DNA of 64,000 nt from Symsagittifera roscoffensis (taxonomy: Eukaryota; Xenacoelomorpha; Acoela; Convolutidae). Position numbers and translations under genes: made by a program. Shown here in pieces: positions 35,859 to 46,125 of this stretch (position 1 is its first letter; each line of letters opens with the position of its first letter). The stretch is taken from contig NC_087071.1 of the NCBI RefSeq assembly GCF_963678635.1, positions 5,595,624 to 5,659,623 on the forward strand, read 5' to 3'. Under the pieces are notes generated by a model, which ran no database searches, was not told the DNA's origin, and saw nothing but the letters and a program-made list of their open reading frames with translations.

Positions 35859-36858
35859 CTGAAAGCAAGTCTTAGCCATGTTTTAGAGTTCTTATTTTAA
35901 ACAATTTCCTGCAAAATCTATAAAACTGGAATTCAATGAAGCTCTTTATTTGTTTGAGTAAGGATTTCAAACCTTGTTGCGAGTTGTAACATATTTTTTC
36001 AAAAAACGAGATGTTCTTACTGTTTGCTTTTAGAGTATTTCGTCAAAGTGTGCAGTACCAAATGATCCTCGTTTTGAAACGCGAAAAAAACTGATTTGAA
36101 ACAAAAGTTGAGTTTGATGCAGTTCACCTGCGGTAAGTTTTGCATCAAAATGAACACTTTCTAGATGATGCGGACTAAGAAAATTTTTTTAATCAGCCTG
36201 AAAATTTTTCTAATCTTAGTTTGTTTTATTTTTTTAAGCGGCATTTCGAAAAATTTAGAAGACATTTTCACGCTATTTGATAGTATACAAGGAGAACTTA
36301 TAATTTCTAAGCTGTGTTTAAAACGGTAAAACTCCAACTTTGAATTTATGCAAAGCTTTCACACATACCAAGAGCAAAGGTTTAGAGTTGCCCTCTATGA
36401 AATTATCAAAACTTGAAGTTGGAGACTCAACGTCTCCAAAAAGTCTACAAAAAAGCATTTTAAAGAGCAAGAACCTGGATTTTTACTCAGATTTACAAGC
36501 AGAAAAATTTATGCGCAATTGCAGAATTTTACTCTCAAAAATTCCTGTTTCAGTATCCATTTTGGCACTATTTTCTTCAAAAATTATTTAAGATTTTACT
36601 CAATTTCGAAAGATTTTTTTTCAAACTGGAAATTAAAAATAGGCTGTTTAGAAATTGAAATACTGATTTGCGCTAAGTTTTGTCCACAAACTGTAAAAAA
36701 AAAAACTTTCAAGATGGTGAGAGATATTTTCAAGGGTACCATAGATATTTTGGTCACTCCTGATGTAGATTCTATTTTGGTAAACTTTGTCCGAGATGGC
36801 GCATGAGCTTTTTTTAGAAGAGAACTTTGTGATTGTTTTTTTTGGCTAGTGTACTTAC

Positions 36859-36877
36859 CAAAGTTTGTGAGAAGCAT
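36859..36877 (-). CDS. Secreted Cys-rich protein, start exon
   Basis: ATG at 36875-36877, six codons plus one base, then a perfect donor TTTG|GTAAGTAC. Spliced to 35858 it gives MLLTNFV followed by VCVFLSHGISVVIA, a textbook signal peptide with cleavage expected near A/THC. With the exons at 35719-35858, 31855-32046 and 29102-29272 the predicted protein has about 173 residues. More exons may exist. The signal peptide appears only with this exact junction, which is strong internal support. Confidence 0.6.
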
Positions 36878-37558
36878 TATATCCCACTTTTTTTACTAAA
36901 ACAGACTTAATCCTGGAAATAAGAAATCAAATGAAAGAGTCAAAAACATTTCAGATCCCAAAAGTAAGCTTTTTAAGTTACATATTTCCTTGATCTGATT
37001 TGTCTTTTGGTTCTCATGTTTTCGTGCTCTATTTGAAAAATAAAACACAAGTGTTCAGCATGTTTCCGTGCCTTATGTGAAAAACTAAGGCAATATTTGA
37101 AAAACTAGGGCAATAATTAAATATTGCACTGGTAGTAGTGAAATAATTAAAAACTGCATTAGTGTATCAAATATAGCATTTTTTTTCAAACATCAAAGAG
37201 AAACACTAGTGAAACTGTTCTCCTAGAACAATGTAAAACTAAAAAATTTTAGAGAAAAAGCTTGACTGTTGTATTGTTCGATTCTTTCACATGTGTTTAA
37301 TACCAGATCAGGCACAGCAAAATTTTTCGATGCACATTTAGCTGTGCAAAATTTCTCGATGCATATTTAGCTGTTGCTTATCTACTATCTGAAACGCAAG
37401 TGCAATGTGCTTCCGTGCTGTAGTTGACTTGAACAATTAAAAATAAACAAGAAAATAAACTCTGGGTGAGCGACAGAGTATTTTGCATCTTGTAATTTGC
37501 AGCAGCTATATCAATGTTGAATTATTATAATGGAGCTGGATTTTTTTATTTCGCCACT
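36878..37558. other. Flank of the retroelement with short tandem repeats
   Basis: GAAAAACTA(A/G)GGCAATA is repeated at 37078-37118 and AGCTGTGCAAAATTTCTCGA is repeated with 29-bp spacing at 37312-37375. No gene seen. The last bases before the LTR are GCCACT. Confidence 0.5.
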
Positions 37559-37968
37559 TGGAACCTGATCTAAACTATATTTTATGATTGGATAAATTAA
37601 ATGTTTTACCAATGTAAAGTATTTAATATTAACCAATCATGATCCATCTAACTAACAACCCACTTATTTGTAAGTGCTGAAGTTACTTGTAATTTCAGCA
37701 CCAGAGAGATTTGAATTTAACTTAGAAATTAGTTGCCCTCTCCCGAGTACTTCAGCAGCCGCAATAAACCAGTATACCCTAGATCTATTGAGCCTAGCAG
37801 AGACTAGTTAAACACCCTGAGACTAGATAGTATAAGAGTAAGATTAGGATCGGTATTAGACTAAGAAGTTGCACGAATCTATCCGGCCGAAAATAAGATA
37901 GCGTGACGAGCAGACGGTGTACCCTATCCGAAATTACTCTATGAGTTATACACTCCAGTTATAACTCA
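37559..37968 (+). repeat. 5' LTR (410 bp)
   Basis: Starts TGGAACCTGATC and ends ATAACTCA. The 3' end forms a perfect 10-bp hairpin (ATGAGTTATA 37941-37950 with TATAACTCAT 37960-37969, 9-nt loop) next to the primer-binding site. The alignment offset to the 3' LTR is exactly 18460 up to 37939; T37627 corresponds to A56087. Confidence 0.9.
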
Positions 37969-37970
37969 TC

Positions 37971-37988
37971 TGGTGCGACCATAAGTCT
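37971..37988 (+). promoter_or_regulatory. Primer-binding site
   Basis: TGGTGCGACCATAAGTCT begins with TGG, the complement of the tRNA CCA end, two nt after the LTR. A tRNA primer would start minus-strand synthesis here. I cannot assign the tRNA from memory. Confidence 0.7.
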
Positions 37989-39201
37989 CGAACAAGACCT
38001 TACTAGATTAGAATTAACCAAAATAGATTAGAAATTAGACAAAAACATTTAAAATGTTATACGACAATCATTTAATCGAAATGTCTCTACGACTCAATAA
38101 ATCAGAGCCAATATTCCGAACCATAACAGAACTACCCGGAATTGGAAGAAGACCTCGAACCAGAGACGACATACGACAAAGTAGAAACTTGCCATATAGT
38201 TATATGATAGTTCGGCAAAAGCCAGAACAAACTTTCATATTTCGAATACTACTCGCAATGAATTTAGACTTCCATCTACAAACATAAAACCTTGAAGTTA
38301 ATCTTCAAAATCATTTCAGGCGCTAAACAAAATTAATAATATACAATAACGATTGATAAAAAGATCTCAGATCGTTTTCCTAAAACTCTGCAGTAATATA
38401 CAAAACATGTTTGAAAAATATTTATTAGAAAATAAAAATAAAAATTAGTAGCATGACAATAAATGGTTAGTAATCATAAATCATCCTGTTGTTCCAGCTT
38501 CTTCACCTAAAACATAACAGCAATCATCAACTCACTAACATCATAAAACACTAAATCTTTCCTTTAAACAAATTTAAAATTTTATTAAAACTAAAAGTCA
38601 CTTAATTTAAAATCAGATCATCAAGGCTTATCCTTGGATCTTAAATCATTTTCTACTTAATCAAATTTCAAAATTGATCATCAAGGCTTATCCTTGGATC
38701 AAACAGAACAACTTTGTTCTCCCCCACCCACTTAACTAGTGTCTAACGACCTCAAACGTCGATTCACTATCCAACCCTTTCTAAAGACCCAAGACTAATA
38801 GAAATTTTTAAACAAAACTAATCATTCAAATTAGGATAAACAGTGAAGAACTTCGGTTATTCATCCTTCACTTGACCCCCCCTCTTACCAGACCCAGGAT
38901 AAATTTTAGACTTAGTAAGTTTAAAATAGTATCTAACGAACTACTCGCGTTCTAATTATACCTGAACCTTGTGGATCGATTTACTATTCTCCAACCTTTG
39001 AACACAATCACTACCCCTAAGTAAGATTAAGTAAGTTAACACCTTAACTTATACTAGTCACGAGAAAGTAAAAATCATTCTTCGGAATAGATATACTTTT
39101 CTCTCCAACCCTGAACAAAAAGACCCAGGTTAAGCTAACCAAAAAATCGTAAGGACTAACAGTTTAAGCAATTAGAATTTGCATCCGTCATCCTAAACCT
39201 T
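37989..39201 (+). other. Untranslated leader with repeated hairpins
   Basis: A 77-codon frame (38054-38287) lies near the 5' end. GATCATCAAGGCTTATCCTTGG occurs at 38615 and 38675 and can fold on itself (AAGG/CCTT). Blocks with TCGATT(C/T)ACTAT followed by CCAACC and blocks with AGACCCA recur at about 38760-38790, 38975-39000 and 39105-39130. Such leaders commonly hold dimerisation and packaging signals; that role is inference. Confidence 0.55.
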
Positions 39202-39669
39202 ATGTCATTTAAAAACCTAGGAAATAAACAAACAATCGTTTTACACAATTGTGAAATAGATAACAAAAAATACGACCTTGTAATCACACCTCATACACAA
39301 ACAGTTGGATACATTCGAACAAAACGACAAACACTAAAGAGAAAAATAATAACAAAACAAAGACAAATAACACGAAAAAGATTTTCAAAAAATCGAAACG
39401 CATTTTCAGAATCAGAAACCAACAGTTTAGACGAACTTTACAAACTAAAAGAATCAATAGATAAAAATTGCCCAATTCACGATCAACTATATTTCTCTGA
39501 CTCAGAAACAACCTCAAATTCATCACAAAGAGGAAAAAGAAGAATAAAAAAGCAGTACAAACACAAACCAGTACATTTGTACAATTGGAATCAACCAATT
39601 AGACACATTAATAATTATATATTAACAGTCATCGAACGAAAAAATGAGTTCAACGCACACCCCAGGTGA
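39202..39669 (+). CDS. Basic pre-gag ORF, unknown
   Basis: 155 codons from ATG, ending inside the start of gag (26-nt overlap, different frame). The middle is strongly basic (RTKRQTLKRKIITKQRQITR and onward), followed by an acidic Ser-rich part (FSESETNSLDELYKL, YFSDSETTSNSS) and a second basic cluster (RGKRRIKKQYKHK). Such Arg/Lys-rich motifs occur in nuclear or RNA-binding regulatory proteins, including retroviral export factors, but there is no recognised homology. An ORF before gag is unusual for Ty3/gypsy. Overlap with gag suggests leaky scanning or reinitiation. Confidence 0.6.
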   Translation: MSFKNLGNKQTIVLHNCEIDNKKYDLVITPHTQTVGYIRTKRQTLKRKIITKQRQITRKRFSKNRNAFSESETNSLDELYKLKESIDKNCPIHDQLYFSDSETTSNSSQRGKRRIKKQYKHKPVHLYNWNQPIRHINNYILTVIERKNEFNAHPR

Positions 39670-41941
39670 CGAAACTCCAGATGATGATGAAATCTTTCCT
39701 TTTATAGTAGACGCAACTACTGATAGAGGACAACACATATTTTGTCAAAATTTACTCGTAAATTTATTTGAACCCGGAATCAGTCCATGTAAAACAGAGT
39801 TCCCCGATGTAAAAATCAAAAGACAAATCATAGACCACTATCTAAAAGATATATGCAACATAACACAACAGTATGGAATCTACTCCATAGAATTCACTTC
39901 ACCAAACCATAATAATAGAACATATACAATTCAAACAGACGATCTTGATTTAGAATTTTCAAAAGTTTTTTCAGAATATATAAAAAGCATCCAATACCAT
40001 AACTCACAAAGAGCAAACTCCATTTTCACTAATGAAGTTTTCGCAATAATATATAGTTATATTTCGATATTAGAAAACGAAATCCCATTAACAAATGTCT
40101 CACCGACAGAAACATCAAAACATTTAAGAGTACGACATGAAATCACACTACTCTCTAGTTATTTAAACATTATTAAAGAAAATTTCACGAAAGACGACGT
40201 TTCACAACATACAAAACACGATCTACAAAAAATTTTGGCATGGTTCATAATAGATTATTTCACACATAATATTGATTTAATTGCACAAGCAAGAAAAAAT
40301 TTTAGACCCCAAAATTCGAACGATGATACCGCTATCACAGAACAATCAGATTATGTTTGGGACCCCGAATGGTCTCATCACGCATTTATAAGCTTCCCGC
40401 AATCAATCTCAAGTCAAGCAATAGGTACAATATCTTACATAAGAGATTATGTAAGAGTAATACCCTTAACAATTGATGCAACACCATTAAACTATAATAC
40501 ATTTCTGCCCGATACACAAAATAATAGTTTAAACTCTACAGTCATACATAACGAAAACCTCAATGGAACTAGGAATCTTACTCAACAAGATATCCAGACA
40601 CCATCACACTTCATAAATGAAGAAATCGTACACACAACAACTACACAACAAAGTATTTCACCAATACGTCCAAACTTAACAACACCAAGAAATACAAACC
40701 CTTCACAAACACAGGTAACCTTACAATCAACCGTTAAACCTTCGGTTGCTCCAAAATATTCACATATGGATTACCAAACATACAGACCCATGACAATACC
40801 ATCAAAAACACGCAAAACGTTCAATAAAAACAATTTTGCAGACCACAATTATAATTATACACATCCATCAAAAACAAATTACCAACCACGAAGAAATTTT
40901 AACCAATATACAAGATCTCGAAACTGGGATAACCCAATGGCCCAACCTAATTCAATAAATTTTCAAACAAATCCTCCACAGGATCACAGTGAAAATTACC
41001 CATTTTATCAACAAAATAAAAATAAAAAACAAACATCTTATCAAATGGATTATTTATCCTCAGATGATGATTTCTTACAACCAGACATATTTGCACCATA
41101 TACTCAAGAATATCGTGGACAAGGAATACAGAAAACACGTACAAATCATAGGAATTTTTCTCCACAACCAATAGATGCACAACATCAACAACCAATTCAA
41201 CAACAAAATCCAATTAATACACAATCTTTTCAACCAATTCAACAACAAAATCCAATGATGACACACTCGTATCAACCAACACAAATGCAAAATGAAATAC
41301 CACTCCCATATTATCTCCAACAACATGAAATAACAAGAAACCAACTTTCAAATTTTTCTCAAATGCCAAATGCAGCAGAATCATTACAAATGACAATGAA
41401 TCCATACCTCATGGGTGGATCATCAATAACATCAAACAAACCTTTAATGGTTTTCACAGGAACAGACCCTGAATACTCTGTAGAAGATTATTTAAATGCA
41501 GTAACAGCAAACTTGATTTTAAACATTGGACCTGAACCAATTAATACGCCACTACATCAAAACTGGATACATCGACGCACAGCGTTGATACAAACAACCT
41601 TAGATGGCGCAGCCCAAAAATGGTTTTCAGTACTACCTCTAGAAATAAAATTAAACTGGAAATTATTTACACAAGAATTTTCAAAAATGTTTGACTCCGA
41701 AAGAAACAAACAACAACAAAGAGTTTTATGTAACGAAATTCGCAGATTACCAAACGAAACCATCAAGCAATTAGCAGTAAGAATCGAAACACTAGTTCGA
41801 AAAGCATATTCACTAAATACACACGACTATAAAAATACAAAGATGACAGAAATCTTAATGATGACCTTAACACCACAATTAAGGAAAATAGCAAAAAAAA
41901 GAGAGCATCCCATCCTTCCTCAATTCGAGAAGCCGATTTAG
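39644..41941 (+). CDS. gag: Gag polyprotein
   Basis: 765 codons from ATG. An N-terminal folded part is followed by a Gln/Asn/Pro-rich linker (residues about 280-580, with repeats of QPIQQQNP), then a retrotransposon Gag capsid domain at about 600-745 (FTGTDPEYSVEDYLNAVTAN ... TTLDGAAQKWFSVLP ... FSKMFDSERNKQQQRV). Gag forms the particle shell. The frame is lost at A8 (41893-41900): the capsid sequence continues in frame -1 (SSIREADLDFRKLVDKLEQA) and then, near 41990, in the frame of pol, where the zinc knuckle lies. So the natural Gag would run further than this stop. The extended N-terminus makes it longer than most family members. Confidence 0.85.
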   Translation: MSSTHTPGDETPDDDEIFPFIVDATTDRGQHIFCQNLLVNLFEPGISPCKTEFPDVKIKRQIIDHYLKDICNITQQYGIYSIEFTSPNHNNRTYTIQTDDLDLEFSKVFSEYIKSIQYHNSQRANSIFTNEVFAIIYSYISILENEIPLTNVSPTETSKHLRVRHEITLLSSYLNIIKENFTKDDVSQHTKHDLQKILAWFIIDYFTHNIDLIAQARKNFRPQNSNDDTAITEQSDYVWDPEWSHHAFISFPQSISSQAIGTISYIRDYVRVIPLTIDATPLNYNTFLPDTQNNSLNSTVIHNENLNGTRNLTQQDIQTPSHFINEEIVHTTTTQQSISPIRPNLTTPRNTNPSQTQVTLQSTVKPSVAPKYSHMDYQTYRPMTIPSKTRKTFNKNNFADHNYNYTHPSKTNYQPRRNFNQYTRSRNWDNPMAQPNSINFQTNPPQDHSENYPFYQQNKNKKQTSYQMDYLSSDDDFLQPDIFAPYTQEYRGQGIQKTRTNHRNFSPQPIDAQHQQPIQQQNPINTQSFQPIQQQNPMMTHSYQPTQMQNEIPLPYYLQQHEITRNQLSNFSQMPNAAESLQMTMNPYLMGGSSITSNKPLMVFTGTDPEYSVEDYLNAVTANLILNIGPEPINTPLHQNWIHRRTALIQTTLDGAAQKWFSVLPLEIKLNWKLFTQEFSKMFDSERNKQQQRVLCNEIRRLPNETIKQLAVRIETLVRKAYSLNTHDYKNTKMTEILMMTLTPQLRKIAKKREHPILPQFEKPI

Positions 41942-41948
41942 ATTTTAG

Positions 41949-44900
41949 AAAACTAGTAGACAAACTAGAACAAGCAGAAATCACAATGAAACGGAAAATC
42001 TGAAATTACAATACGTCAACAGAATTGAAACAACTTCCACTAATATTAATAATATACAAGAATCAGATACAGACCTTGTTGAAAAAATCACTGAAATACT
42101 CAATATTTATGAAAAGAACCCAAACTTCAAAGGCAAACCATCTTTCAAAAAATGGTGTAATTATTGCCGACGATACGGACATAGTATTTCCGAATGTAGA
42201 CAAAAACAGCAAGATAGTCAAAATAAACCTCAAAAATATAAAGAACCAAATAAGTCATTTTATCAATATATGAAAAAAGATCAAAATCTACCGAACAAAA
42301 ATGTATATAGCAACAATAATTCCGGAAAACCACTTCCGAACAATACAAGCTATACAAGAAATCAATCCCCATATAACTCAAGTTATAGAGGAAGATCGCC
42401 AGAACGAAGAAACACACAAAATTCACCACAAAATCACTACAATAGACCAAATAGTAGAAATAACTACTCCAGATCTAATTCAAACACAACACAGTTTGCT
42501 TCTAGATCTAATTCCCAATCACAAAATAGATACTACCAAAACAATCATTCGCGAAACTCATCATACAATAGAAATAGAAACTATTCCAATAATCGAAATA
42601 GAAGTTATTCAAACAATCGAAGTCAATATTATCCAAATAACCGATCAAGGAATAACTCATATAACAGACCAAACAGCAGTTATCAAAATAGATCGCGAAA
42701 TAATTCACAAAATCGACATTCAAGTTACAATAATCGTTATAGAAATTATTCCCAATCACCACACCGGAATAATAATCACTATAATAACTCTAATAATCGC
42801 CACAGAAGTAGTACACCTAAACATCAAAGACAAATCAATCAAGTACAGTCTAACCCAGAAACAACATCAGACCCTCCAGGTATTGAGGACACAGTAACTG
42901 ATACGTTACAACTCAATCAAATAAATTGTACATCATCAGATTCAGAAAGCGACACAGAAAACACTCTTTCTATCAATATGATAAAAGTCGAAAATGACTA
43001 TGAATCTGTCATATATGAACAACCCTTTTCATCACACATATATGAAAATCAATCAGAATTTCTTCAAAATTATTACACTACACCTATAAATTCTACACCA
43101 ACGACGCAAGAAACGAATGCAATTAACACTACAAATCAACCCAATAAAAATGTCAAAACAAAATGCTTGAACACAAACCAAATCTATCAAAATATACAGA
43201 AAGAACAACCCAAAGAAAAAATCTGGACAATACCATTTCTCTTAGAAAGCCCAAGAAACAAAGAATTTCAACCACCAGACCTTGAAATCGATTTTTTAAT
43301 TGATTCAGGAGCAGAATCAAACATAATAAACATTCCCACATGGAATGAAATAAAAACTTTACATCCAAAGCTAACACCTCTTGAAACCTCCATTAAGCTA
43401 GCAACAGCACAGGGATCAACATTGATAAACTACGGAAAAATCCAATTATTTCTCCTCCCCACCAGAACAATAGAGCAAAGCAAAATTCTAAATAAGCCAT
43501 TTAAACAAATATTCCATATCACTGATATTAAATATAATATCATTGGAATACCATTTATTTCGAAGTATATACCAACAATTAACATCCTAAATAGTAAAAT
43601 ATTAATCAAAGATAAGTATACAAAAACAAAAGAAACATCCTTAACATTTTTTCAAAGATTAAATAAACAACCACCATTCTTTTCAAAATTCTACCCGATA
43701 TTTAACCAACAAAGAAAACACCTGAAACCACTATCAGGAAATATCTATGATTTTTCAATTAAACAAGTTCACCAATATGATAAGGAACAAAACAAACAAA
43801 AATTTTATATGTCAGATTTTGAATTCAAACCTATTCATAAATTTTTCAAAATCACAATCTCTTCAATAAAATATTTGAAAAATTCGAAATCAGATATTAT
43901 CTCCTTACATGTCTATAACAACACACCTTACCAAGTAACATTACCTTTAGGACTTTTAGGATATTGCGAAACTAACGCTACAATATCACCAATACACGAA
44001 AAAGCCTATCGCGTAAATAATATACTCCGATTATTAGATATTTGCCAATCTACAATTCTTAATGAAGAATTATCTATAAATAATATAATAGGCAACGAAA
44101 ACAGAAATACGGATTATTTCACAAAAACTCCATATTTCAAACCTACATTCAACATAAGTAACTACACAGAAGATCAACAGAAATTTTTAACAATGTTTAA
44201 TTTCCAACATTCACAAATAACACAAGACGAATTCGAAAAGTTAGCCAAACAGCTAATTAAATATTCATCAGTCTATGCAACATCAAAATTCGATGTTGGC
44301 AAAATCAGTTCATCACTACATCTCCCATTAAAACCAGACGCAGTTTTCAAAAAACAGAGAGCAAGTAAAGTACCAATTCACTTACATGATAAAGTAAACA
44401 GATTACTCGATATTTTAGAACAATACAACATTATATCACCAGTTAACAAAGAAGAACAACCAAAAGGCAACACATTTATCAACCCCGTTATTATTCTAGC
44501 TAAAGGAGAATCATTAAAAATCGTTCTCGATGCTAGATACCTCAATTCACTCATTGATGAATCAAAATGTAATTGGCCCATCGAACCAATACAAGTAATT
44601 TTAACAAAAATAAACGGCAAATACTTTACAACCGCCGATATGAATAGTGCATACAATCAAATGCCACTAGATGAACAATCACGACGTTTAACACAATTTG
44701 TTATCGGAAACCAACAATATGAATTCAACCGCTTATTCTATGGAATATCCATAGGACCAGCAGCATTTTCAGCTTTTATGAGCAAAATTTTCAGACCACT
44801 AATACTCAAGAAAAACGCAATCACCTATCTAGACGATGTCTTTATGCAATCACAAACAAAAGACGAAATGTTCAATGTTTTAGAAAAATATCACCAAATA

Positions 44901-45167
44901 CTTCAGAACGAAAATCTGAAGGCAGCCCCCGATAAATCACACTTCTTTTTAACAAGAGTTAAATTCTTAGGACATAATATAGAAAGAAAAACAATCACTC
45001 CATTAAAATCACGCATTGACGCTATTCAAAAACTTCAACCACCAACAAATAAAAAGAAAATCCAAGAATTCCTTGGAATGTTAAACTTTTTAAGTAAATA
45101 TGTTTATAAAATGCAATTATATTTACGACCATTTTACAACATCCTTAGACAACAAAAAAAATTTTGA
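41949..45167 (+). CDS. pol: Nucleocapsid zinc knuckle, protease and reverse transcriptase
   Basis: The frame is open from 41949; an ATG at 42270 is internal and probably not the start. In order: a CCHC zinc knuckle (CNYCRRYGHSISEC, 42156-42197), an Asn/Arg/Ser-rich linker (SYNRNRNYSNNRNRSYSNN-type repeats, about 42330-42830), an aspartic protease with LIDSGAES (about 43297), and RT with KIVLDARYLNS, TADMNSAYNQMP (about 44637), GISIGPAAFSAFMSKIF and the catalytic YLDD (44826-44837). Protease matures the polyprotein and RT copies the RNA. The frame ends at TGA right after A8T4 (45154-45165); the RNase H continues in another frame, so one extra base there would explain the break. Confidence 0.9.
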   Translation, partial: KTSRQTRTSRNHNETENLKLQYVNRIETTSTNINNIQESDTDLVEKITEILNIYEKNPNFKGKPSFKKWCNYCRRYGHSISECRQKQQDSQNKPQKYKEPNKSFYQYMKKDQNLPNKNVYSNNNSGKPLPNNTSYTRNQSPYNSSYRGRSPERRNTQNSPQNHYNRPNSRNNYSRSNSNTTQFASRSNSQSQNRYYQNNHSRNSSYNRNRNYSNNRNRSYSNNRSQYYPNNRSRNNSYNRPNSSYQNRSRNNSQNRHSSYNNRYRNYSQSPHRNNNHYNNSNNRHRSSTPKHQRQINQVQSNPETTSDPPGIEDTVTDTLQLNQINCTSSDSESDTENTLSINMIKVENDYESVIYEQPFSSHIYENQSEFLQNYYTTPINSTPTTQETNAINTTNQPNKNVKTKCLNTNQIYQNIQKEQPKEKIWTIPFLLESPRNKEFQPPDLEIDFLIDSGAESNIINIPTWNEIKTLHPKLTPLETSIKLATAQGSTLINYGKIQLFLLPTRTIEQSKILNKPFKQIFHITDIKYNIIGIPFISKYIPTINILNSKILIKDKYTKTKETSLTFFQRLNKQPPFFSKFYPIFNQQRKHLKPLSGNIYDFSIKQVHQYDKEQNKQKFYMSDFEFKPIHKFFKITISSIKYLKNSKSDIISLHVYNNTPYQVTLPLGLLGYCETNATISPIHEKAYRVNNILRLLDICQSTILNEELSINNIIGNENRNTDYFTKTPYFKPTFNISNYTEDQQKFLTMFNFQHSQITQDEFEKLAKQLIKYSSVYATSKFDVGKISSSLHLPLKPDAVFKKQRASKVPIHLHDKVNRLLDILEQYNIISPVNKEEQPKGNTFINPVIILAKGESLKIVLDARYLNSLIDESKCNWPIEPIQVILTKINGKYFTTADMNSAYNQMPLDEQSRRLTQFVIGNQQYEFNRLFYGISIGPAAFSAFMSKIFRPLILKKNAITYLDDVFMQSQTKDEMFNVLEKYHQILQNENLKAAPDKSHFFLTRVKFLGHNIERKTITPLKSRIDAIQKLQPPTNKKKIQEFLGMLNFLSKYVYKMQLYLRPFYNILRQQKKF

Positions 45168-46125
45168 ATGGAATACAGAACATCAAGCACGATTCGAAGA
45201 AATAAAGAAACTTTTAACCGAACAAATTTCAAACACAATTCCAGACCCTGGTCAACCATTTTATGCAATGTGCGATGCTTCGAACTTTGGCATCGGCGCA
45301 GCACTACTACAATCACATAATGGTACAAATAAAATGAACCTAATATCAGCAAATTCCCGATTATTCACTCAAGCAGAGCTACGACTCTCAACTCTAATGA
45401 GAGAATGTACAGCCATTATATATACACTAACAGAATATGAATTTCTGATACTTGGATCAAAACATCCCACAGTTTTATTCACAGACCATAAACCAATCAT
45501 CTTTCTTTTTACACAAAAATCTAACCCAAACCATCGCGTTTACAGATTTCAACTAATTCTCATGAAATTTCCAAACTTACATATAGTTTGGACCGCAGGA
45601 AAAAATCTTGCACTACCAGACACCTTAAGTCGAAATACACCACCTGAATTACTTACACGAAAAACAACAGTTGAAATACCCAAAAACATAAAATTCTACC
45701 TTGCAGAAAACGAAACATCACCCCGATTAGAATGCAAATATGCAGTAAAAACTGATATTGAACAATCACAAATAAATAATTTACAGCATTTCCCACTTTA
45801 TTTAGATTGTCAAAATAATCATTATGAAGTTGACCTACTTGGAACATCAACTTTCAAACCAATCCCATATTCTCAATGGATAAAAAATAACACCCAACAA
45901 AAACGAACAAAGCAACACCAAACTAAAAAAGACCATTTTCCATTAATTGAAAAAGAAAATTTAACTGATAAAATAAATTTATCAGGACCACCAACAACCG
46001 ATTCCAAATACACAATAAATCAAGTTTTCGACCTTCATGACCCATTAGATACAATACCCTTATCTAAATTCGAAATTGAAAACATTTTCTCCCCCCAACA
46101 GAAACAATTACAATTTCAACACTAA
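45160..46125 (+). CDS. RNase H domain of pol
   Basis: Continues the RT thumb/connection (FEWNTEHQARFEEIKKLL) in a new frame and encodes a Ty3-type RNase H: CDASNFGIGAALLQ, SANSRLFTQAELRLSTLMRE (catalytic Asp and Glu region), TDHKPIIF and LPDTLSRN. It degrades the RNA strand during reverse transcription. It ends prematurely after C6 (46091-46096); the linker to integrase continues in the frame of the next ORF, consistent with one lost C. Confidence 0.9.
   Translation, partial: NFEWNTEHQARFEEIKKLLTEQISNTIPDPGQPFYAMCDASNFGIGAALLQSHNGTNKMNLISANSRLFTQAELRLSTLMRECTAIIYTLTEYEFLILGSKHPTVLFTDHKPIIFLFTQKSNPNHRVYRFQLILMKFPNLHIVWTAGKNLALPDTLSRNTPPELLTRKTTVEIPKNIKFYLAENETSPRLECKYAVKTDIEQSQINNLQHFPLYLDCQNNHYEVDLLGTSTFKPIPYSQWIKNNTQQKRTKQHQTKKDHFPLIEKENLTDKINLSGPPTTDSKYTINQVFDLHDPLDTIPLSKFEIENIFSPQQKQLQFQH

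Noticed and set aside
41893-42003. Programmed -1 frameshift as the sole link from gag to pol
   Set aside because: The slippery A8 is suitable, but the -1 frame reaches a TGA at 42001 after about 35 codons, so a second change is needed; kept only as a possibility.
42301-42897. 198-codon plus-strand frame in another phase
   Set aside because: Shadow of the Asn/Arg-rich linker in pol; low-complexity DNA keeps two frames open.
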